Origin: Arcanobacterium ihumii
GTDB lineage: Bacteria; Actinomycetota; Actinomycetes; Actinomycetales; Actinomycetaceae
Length of the DNA stretch: 64,000 nt
Assembly (NCBI RefSeq): GCF_900604515.1
Contig: NZ_UWOS01000001.1
Location: forward strand, 1-64,000
Direction of reading: 5' to 3'
In this document: positions 60,058 through 64,000 of the stretch, in pieces
How positions within the stretch are numbered: position 1 is the stretch's first letter
How the letters are laid out: every line of letters starts with the position of its first letter
The notes under the pieces: model-generated
Seen by the model: only the letters and a program-made list of their open reading frames with translations
What the model was told of the DNA's origin: nothing
The model's database searches: none
Position numbers and translations under genes: made by a program

Positions 60058-62949
60058 TTACGGAACAATATTGACCAACTTCGGTGCACGAACAATGATC
60101 TTGCGCGGTTCACCCTGTAAAAATGCCTGTACTCGTTCAGACTCCAGAGCCAATTTCACGAGCGATTCTTCGTCGATATCTGCCGGGACTTCAAGACGAT
60201 CACGAACCTTGCCTTGAACCTGGACTACGCAGGTAACGGAGTCGTCCTTTAACAATGATTCGTCGGTGACCACTGGGAACGGTTCACGTGTAATCGATTC
60301 GGTGTGTCCGAGCTTTTGCCACAGTTCTTCGGCAATGTGTGGAGCAACCGGAGCCACCATTTTAACAATGGCTTCCGCAGCTTCTCGTGGGACCTCAACT
60401 CCGGTAAGGAAGTTGTTGAGCATGATTAGCTTCGCGATTGCAGTATTCACGCGCATATTGGCGTATTCAACTCGCACATCTGCGATCGTTCGTGCAAGTT
60501 GCTTCGCCGTCTCGCCCTCGACTGGCTTATCAACGACGATTACTTCTCCTGTGGCCTCATCAACGATGTTTCGCCATAAACGTTGCAAGAATCGCTGTGA
60601 ACCTACCACGGCACGAGTCTCCCATGGACGTGAAACATCAAGTGGCCCCATCGACATCTCATAGAGTCGGAAAGTATCTGCACCGTAGACTGCACACATT
60701 TCGTCTGGAGTGACGATATTCTTCAGCGACTTACCCATCTTGCCGTACTCACGATTAACGGGTTCACCGTTCCAAACATAGGAAACTTCACCTGAACCAT
60801 CACTTGCGGCAACTTCTTCAACCTCATCAGCGGGCACATACTGACCACGCGAATCAGTATAGGCGTATGCTTGAACATATCCTTGGTTGAAGAGGGTGTA
60901 GAAAGGCTCGCACGAAGAAACATAGCCAAGATCAAAGAGCACCTTGTGCCAGAACCGCGCATAGAGCAAGTGAAGAACCGCATGCTCCACTCCTCCCACA
61001 TAGAGATCAGCACCTCCTGCAATTTTTCCTTCGCGCGGACCCATCCAGTATTTTTCATTCTCTGGGGCGATGAAGGCATCGTCGTTGGTTGGATCGACGT
61101 AGCGCATTTCGTACCAACATGAACCTGCCCAGTTTGGCATGGTGTTTGTATCGCGCTTGTACGTTTTCACTCCGTCGCCAAGATCAAGCTCAACATTTAC
61201 CCAATCCTGTAAGCGGCCCAATGGCGGTTCTGGTTCAGAATCGGCATCGTCTGGATCAAACGAGCGTGGCGAATAGTCTGGGGTGTCAGGCAGAGCGACT
61301 GGAAGCATCGACTCGGGCAAAGCATGAACCTGGCCCTCGTCGTCGTAAACCACTGGAAAAGGTTCGCCCCAGTAGCGTTGACGGCTAAAGAGCCAATCAC
61401 GCAAACGGAATGAAACCGTTGCTTGACCAACGTTATTCTTAGCGAGCCACTCTACGATGCTCGCTTTCCCAGCATCTTTATCCAAGCCATTAAGCGAAAT
61501 TTCATCGTTTTCTGAGTTGATAATAAGGCCGTCGCCAGTCCATGCCTGATCGTCGCCAAAATCTTCAGGCGCCTCAATGGTACGGATAATTGGCAAGTCA
61601 AACTTCGTAGCGAAGGCAAAGTCACGTTCATCATGGGCTGGAACCGCCATAATTGCTCCGGTTCCGTAGCCCATCATGACGTAGTCACCAGTAAAGACGG
61701 GAACAAGCACCCCATTTACCGGGTTAGAAGCAAAGATTCCGGTGAATACGCCGGTCTTTTCCTTTTCAATATCGGCACGGTCCAGATCGGACTTCATCGA
61801 AGCTTGTCGTTGGTATTCAGCAACCGCTTCGCGAGGGTTAGCTGCTTCACCAGTCCAAGCTTCCTTGGTACCCGCTGGCCAGGTAGCCGGAATATTTTCC
61901 TCAGCAAGCATCGGATGTTCAGGTGAAATTACCATAAAGGTTGCGCCAAAAAGCGTATCTGGGCGCGTGGTGAAAACAGTAAGAGTTTCATCGCCACACT
62001 CGTGATGAGCAATGAAATCCACATCAGCACCATGGGATTTTCCGATCCAGTTACGCTGCATTGAGCGAACTTTTTCTGGCCAATCAACAAGATCGAGATC
62101 ACCAGCTAGACGATCGGCATACTCAGTAATACGCATCATCCACTGACGCAGTTCACGCTTAAAAACTGGGAAGTTTCCACGCTCAGAACGCCCCTCGGCG
62201 GTCACTTCTTCGTTCGCCAATACAGTACCTAGGCCAGGCGCCCAGTTCACTGGGGCATAATCGATGTAAGCGAGCCGGCGGCTGTTAATAGCTTCGTTAC
62301 GCTCTACCAATGACATCTCTGCCCAAGTTTTACCCTGCGGAGTTTCAATAGAACCGTCTTCATAAGCAGCAATAAGCTCAGAAATCGGGCGCGCGCGACC
62401 GACGGTGCCTTCAATGCGACCAGGGGCATCGGCGTCGTACCAGGAATTAAAGATCTGAAGGAAGATCCACTGCGTCCACTTCACGTAATTCGCATCGGTA
62501 GTGCTAATCGAACGGCGTTTTTCATGGGACAGACCAAGCCGACGAAGTTGCTTGCGCATATTCGCGATGTTTTCTTCCGTAGTGTCACGAGGGTGCGCTC
62601 CAGTTTGAACAGCGTACTGTTCAGCAGGCAGACCAAAAGCGTCATATCCCATCGTGTACAAAACGTTTTTACCCTGCATACGCTGATAGCGTGCGACCGT
62701 ATCAGTGGCAATATAACCCAGTGGATGCCCTACGTGGAGGCCCTTGCCGGATGGGTATGGGAACATATCGAGGAGAAAATACGGATCGGCCGATAGATCT
62801 TGTGATGAATCTGCTAGCTCACCTACTGGATTTGACGCGTTAAATGTGCCGTTCTCATCCCAATAGTTCTGCCATTTAGCTTCGATTTCATTAGCAAGTT
62901 CAGCAGTGTATCGATACGGAATCGCTGCCGGCGCTACCTCGTTGCTCAT
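60058..62949 (-). CDS. leuS: Leucyl-tRNA synthetase
   Basis: 963-aa class I synthetase for tRNA-Leu. HVGHPLGY is the HIGH motif near residue 73, and KMGKSLKN the KMSKS loop near 730. The CP1 editing domain lies between (~300-480: [30 protein letters not shown]). The C-terminal domain ends [17 protein letters not shown] at 62949 follows AAGGAG. The gap to HIT, 62950-63135, carries an ATGCGT-N10-ACGCAT inverted repeat at 63011-63032. Confidence 0.98.
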   Translation of the reverse strand: MSNEVAPAAIPYRYTAELANEIEAKWQNYWDENGTFNASNPVGELADSSQDLSADPYFLLDMFPYPSGKGLHVGHPLGYIATDTVARYQRMQGKNVLYTMGYDAFGLPAEQYAVQTGAHPRDTTEENIANMRKQLRRLGLSHEKRRSISTTDANYVKWTQWIFLQIFNSWYDADAPGRIEGTVGRARPISELIAAYEDGSIETPQGKTWAEMSLVERNEAINSRRLAYIDYAPVNWAPGLGTVLANEEVTAEGRSERGNFPVFKRELRQWMMRITEYADRLAGDLDLVDWPEKVRSMQRNWIGKSHGADVDFIAHHECGDETLTVFTTRPDTLFGATFMVISPEHPMLAEENIPATWPAGTKEAWTGEAANPREAVAEYQRQASMKSDLDRADIEKEKTGVFTGIFASNPVNGVLVPVFTGDYVMMGYGTGAIMAVPAHDERDFAFATKFDLPIIRTIEAPEDFGDDQAWTGDGLIINSENDEISLNGLDKDAGKASIVEWLAKNNVGQATVSFRLRDWLFSRQRYWGEPFPVVYDDEGQVHALPESMLPVALPDTPDYSPRSFDPDDADSEPEPPLGRLQDWVNVELDLGDGVKTYKRDTNTMPNWAGSCWYEMRYVDPTNDDAFIAPENEKYWMGPREGKIAGGADLYVGGVEHAVLHLLYARFWHKVLFDLGYVSSCEPFYTLFNQGYVQAYAYTDSRGQYVPADEVEEVAASDGSGEVSYVWNGEPVNREYGKMGKSLKNIVTPDEMCAVYGADTFRLYEMSMGPLDVSRPWETRAVVGSQRFLQRLWRNIVDEATGEVIVVDKPVEGETAKQLARTIADVRVEYANMRVNTAIAKLIMLNNFLTGVEVPREAAEAIVKMVAPVAPHIAEELWQKLGHTESITREPFPVVTDESLLKDDSVTCVVQVQGKVRDRLEVPADIDEESLVKLALESERVQAFLQGEPRKIIVRAPKLVNIVP

Positions 62950-63122
62950 ATTTCTCCTTGAGTTGATCGGATATGCCTTAATGATAGACCAGCATTCGCC
63001 TAGAATTCACATGCGTTCACGGGTTGACGCATACTTCACCTGCGTACGAGCTTTACAGGCAACCTTGGCTAATCACCCTTTGACCCACCTCGTGAAGTCC
63101 GCCGTTCGCGTCCGCAAAGCAA

Positions 63123-63128
63123 TATACT
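63123..63128 (+). promoter_or_regulatory. -10 box TATACT, probably giving a leaderless HIT mRNA
   Basis: TATACT is followed by seven bases and then ATG at 63136. No clear -35 or ribosome site. Confidence 0.45.
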
Positions 63129-63135
63129 GGTGGGC

Positions 63136-63573
63136 ATGAGCGTATTTACAAAGATTATTGATGGCGATCTTCCCGGAAAATTTGTTTTTGCCGACGACGT
63201 TTGCGTTGCATTCGCAACAATTGAGCCAGTTGTACCCGGCCACGTTTTAGTTGTACCACGCCAAGAGGTTGATAAGTTTACCGACGTCGATCCAGAAATT
63301 TTCGCTCGTATGGCAAACGTCGCGCAGATCATCGGCAGAGCTCAGGAGCGCGCATTCCATACCGAACGTACCATTGTTTCGATTCTTGGGTTTGATGTAC
63401 CACACACTCATATTCACGTTGTTCCTGCAAACGCGCATGAACATGGTGAACTTGGAAAGGCAAAACCCGCTTCGTCTGAAGAACTTGATAAGGCAATGAC
63501 GAAGCTACGAGCAGCGCTGGTAGAATTAGGGTTCGGCAAATTCGTTCCAGAGGAATTAGGCTCGCTTAACTAA
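63136..63573 (+). CDS. HIT family nucleotide-binding protein
   Basis: 145-aa histidine-triad hydrolase or adenylyl-transfer protein. IIDGDLPGKFVFADDVCVAF is the N-terminal block. HTHIHVVP (~90-97) is the catalytic triad, preceded by FDVP. Substrates are probably AMP-linked nucleotides. ATG 63136 is chosen; GTG 63130 is too close to the -10 box. Lone plus-strand gene between leuS and the VKOR gene. Confidence 0.9.
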   Translation: MSVFTKIIDGDLPGKFVFADDVCVAFATIEPVVPGHVLVVPRQEVDKFTDVDPEIFARMANVAQIIGRAQERAFHTERTIVSILGFDVPHTHIHVVPANAHEHGELGKAKPASSEELDKAMTKLRAALVELGFGKFVPEELGSLN

Positions 63574-63602
63574 AGCTATGCTAGCTTAGCTCATTCTTCA
63601 CG

Positions 63603-64000
63603 TCAGAAAAGAAGTTGCCAGTCTTGCCAGAACCATACAGCAAGTAACGTGAATAATACGGCATAAACAATTGAGGCGATCACAAATCGATTGCGAACGA
63701 TTGCTTTTCCGAGTGGTACCAGCTGATTGGATAGATGCCCTGCCTGTGCACTTCTCCCCCAAATTGTGATGGACAGCGGAATCATACAGAGCCAGATCAC
63801 CATGCAAAATGGGCATAAAGAGCGGGCAATAACTAGCGATTGATACATAAACCACAGCACCCAAATCATACCTGCAACCATTGAGATTGACAGTACAATC
63901 CAGATATTTCGATGCAGTTTTGAGCCTGTGAGTAGGGCGATTGAAAGAGCCGTGAGAGCAGCGAAAAAGGCGAGTCCAATTACCGAGTTAGAGATTCCAA
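63603..64000 (-). CDS. VKOR-family disulfide reductase (partial, runs off right edge)
   Basis: The frame is open from the window end down to the stop at 63603, giving about 132 residues of the C-terminal part. GISNSVIGLAFF resembles the NS-x-x-G region of VKOR. CPFC in LCPFCMVIWLCM is the CxxC redox site. Four hydrophobic segments span it. Likely role is to oxidise or re-oxidise periplasmic disulfide carriers using a quinone. The N-terminal Cys pair would lie outside the window. Confidence 0.8.
   Translation of the reverse strand, partial: GISNSVIGLAFFAALTALSIALLTGSKLHRNIWIVLSISMVAGMIWVLWFMYQSLVIARSLCPFCMVIWLCMIPLSITIWGRSAQAGHLSNQLVPLGKAIVRNRFVIASIVYAVLFTLLAVWFWQDWQLLF

Noticed and set aside
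63011-63032. ATGCGT-N10-ACGCAT inverted repeat between leuS and HIT
   Set aside because: Only 6 bp per arm, no matching copy elsewhere noticed, and no regulator suggested; likely chance.
1-64000. CRISPR arrays, insertion sequences, prophage, tRNA genes
   Set aside because: No regularly spaced repeats, transposases, integrases, phage genes or cloverleaf-forming sequences were seen on either strand.

Overview
The window is 64 kb of bacterial chromosome. The gene set (PriA-type HisA, eukaryotic-type UDP-glucose pyrophosphorylase, DUF3097, a solo PemK-like protein, hrcA-dnaJ2-rsmE-phoH-ybeY-corC-era order) points to an actinobacterium. The fairly even base composition by eye (not computed) suits Actinomycetaceae such as Arcanobacterium or Trueperella; the genus is a guess. 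There are no insertion sequences, phage genes, CRISPR arrays or tRNA genes. About 48 genes lie on the minus strand in long operons. Seven single or paired genes interrupt them on the plus strand.

Layout, left to right. 1-492: promoter and leader of a ribosomal RNA operon reading left out of the window. 493-7194: tyrS, argH, a nitroreductase, argG, argR and an ArgD-like protein that lacks the PLP lysine. 7417-14252: gltB, gltD and a short-chain dehydrogenase. 14473-18164: pheST. 18386-22155: a PfkB kinase (plus), an rRNA methyltransferase, an RmlC-like epimerase and infC-rpmI-rplT. 22439-29158: SseB-like, priA, hisH, an unknown gene, hisB and hisC, then a VIT-family transporter (plus) that separates hisC from hisD. 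29165-39600: uppS, recO, leuA, era, corC, ybeY, phoH, rsmE, dnaJ and hrcA, with a CIRCE operator in front. 39785-45601: DUF3097 (plus), an unknown membrane-anchored protein, hemW, trmB and lepA. 45763-48248: UGPase, a PemK-like protein and rpsT (all plus). 48362-53569: galE, pntB, pntA and holA. 53577-56889: comEC and comEA. 57037-64000: a HerA-like ATPase (plus), an aldose epimerase, leuS, a HIT protein (plus) and a partial VKOR.

The genes are mostly housekeeping. They cover amino-acid synthesis (Arg, His, Leu, Glu), aminoacyl-tRNA synthesis (Tyr, Phe, Leu), ribosome assembly (rpsT, rplT, rpmI, infC, era, ybeY, lepA), heat shock, DNA uptake and NAD(P)H balance. Only argG, argH, argR and a probably inactive argD paralogue are visible from the arginine pathway. 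The cell may therefore make arginine only from citrulline, unless the other genes lie elsewhere.

The most interesting material is regulatory or degenerate: the ArgD-like protein with a rebuilt PLP pocket; an infC gene with a four-hairpin leader and no usable ATG; an rpsT leader with a long-range helix and a 22-bp tandem repeat in front; a possible leaderless leader peptide before leuA; and a run of plus-strand genes whose start codon lies 6-7 bases after a -10 box, as in leaderless mRNAs. I found no complete, clearly new multi-gene system.
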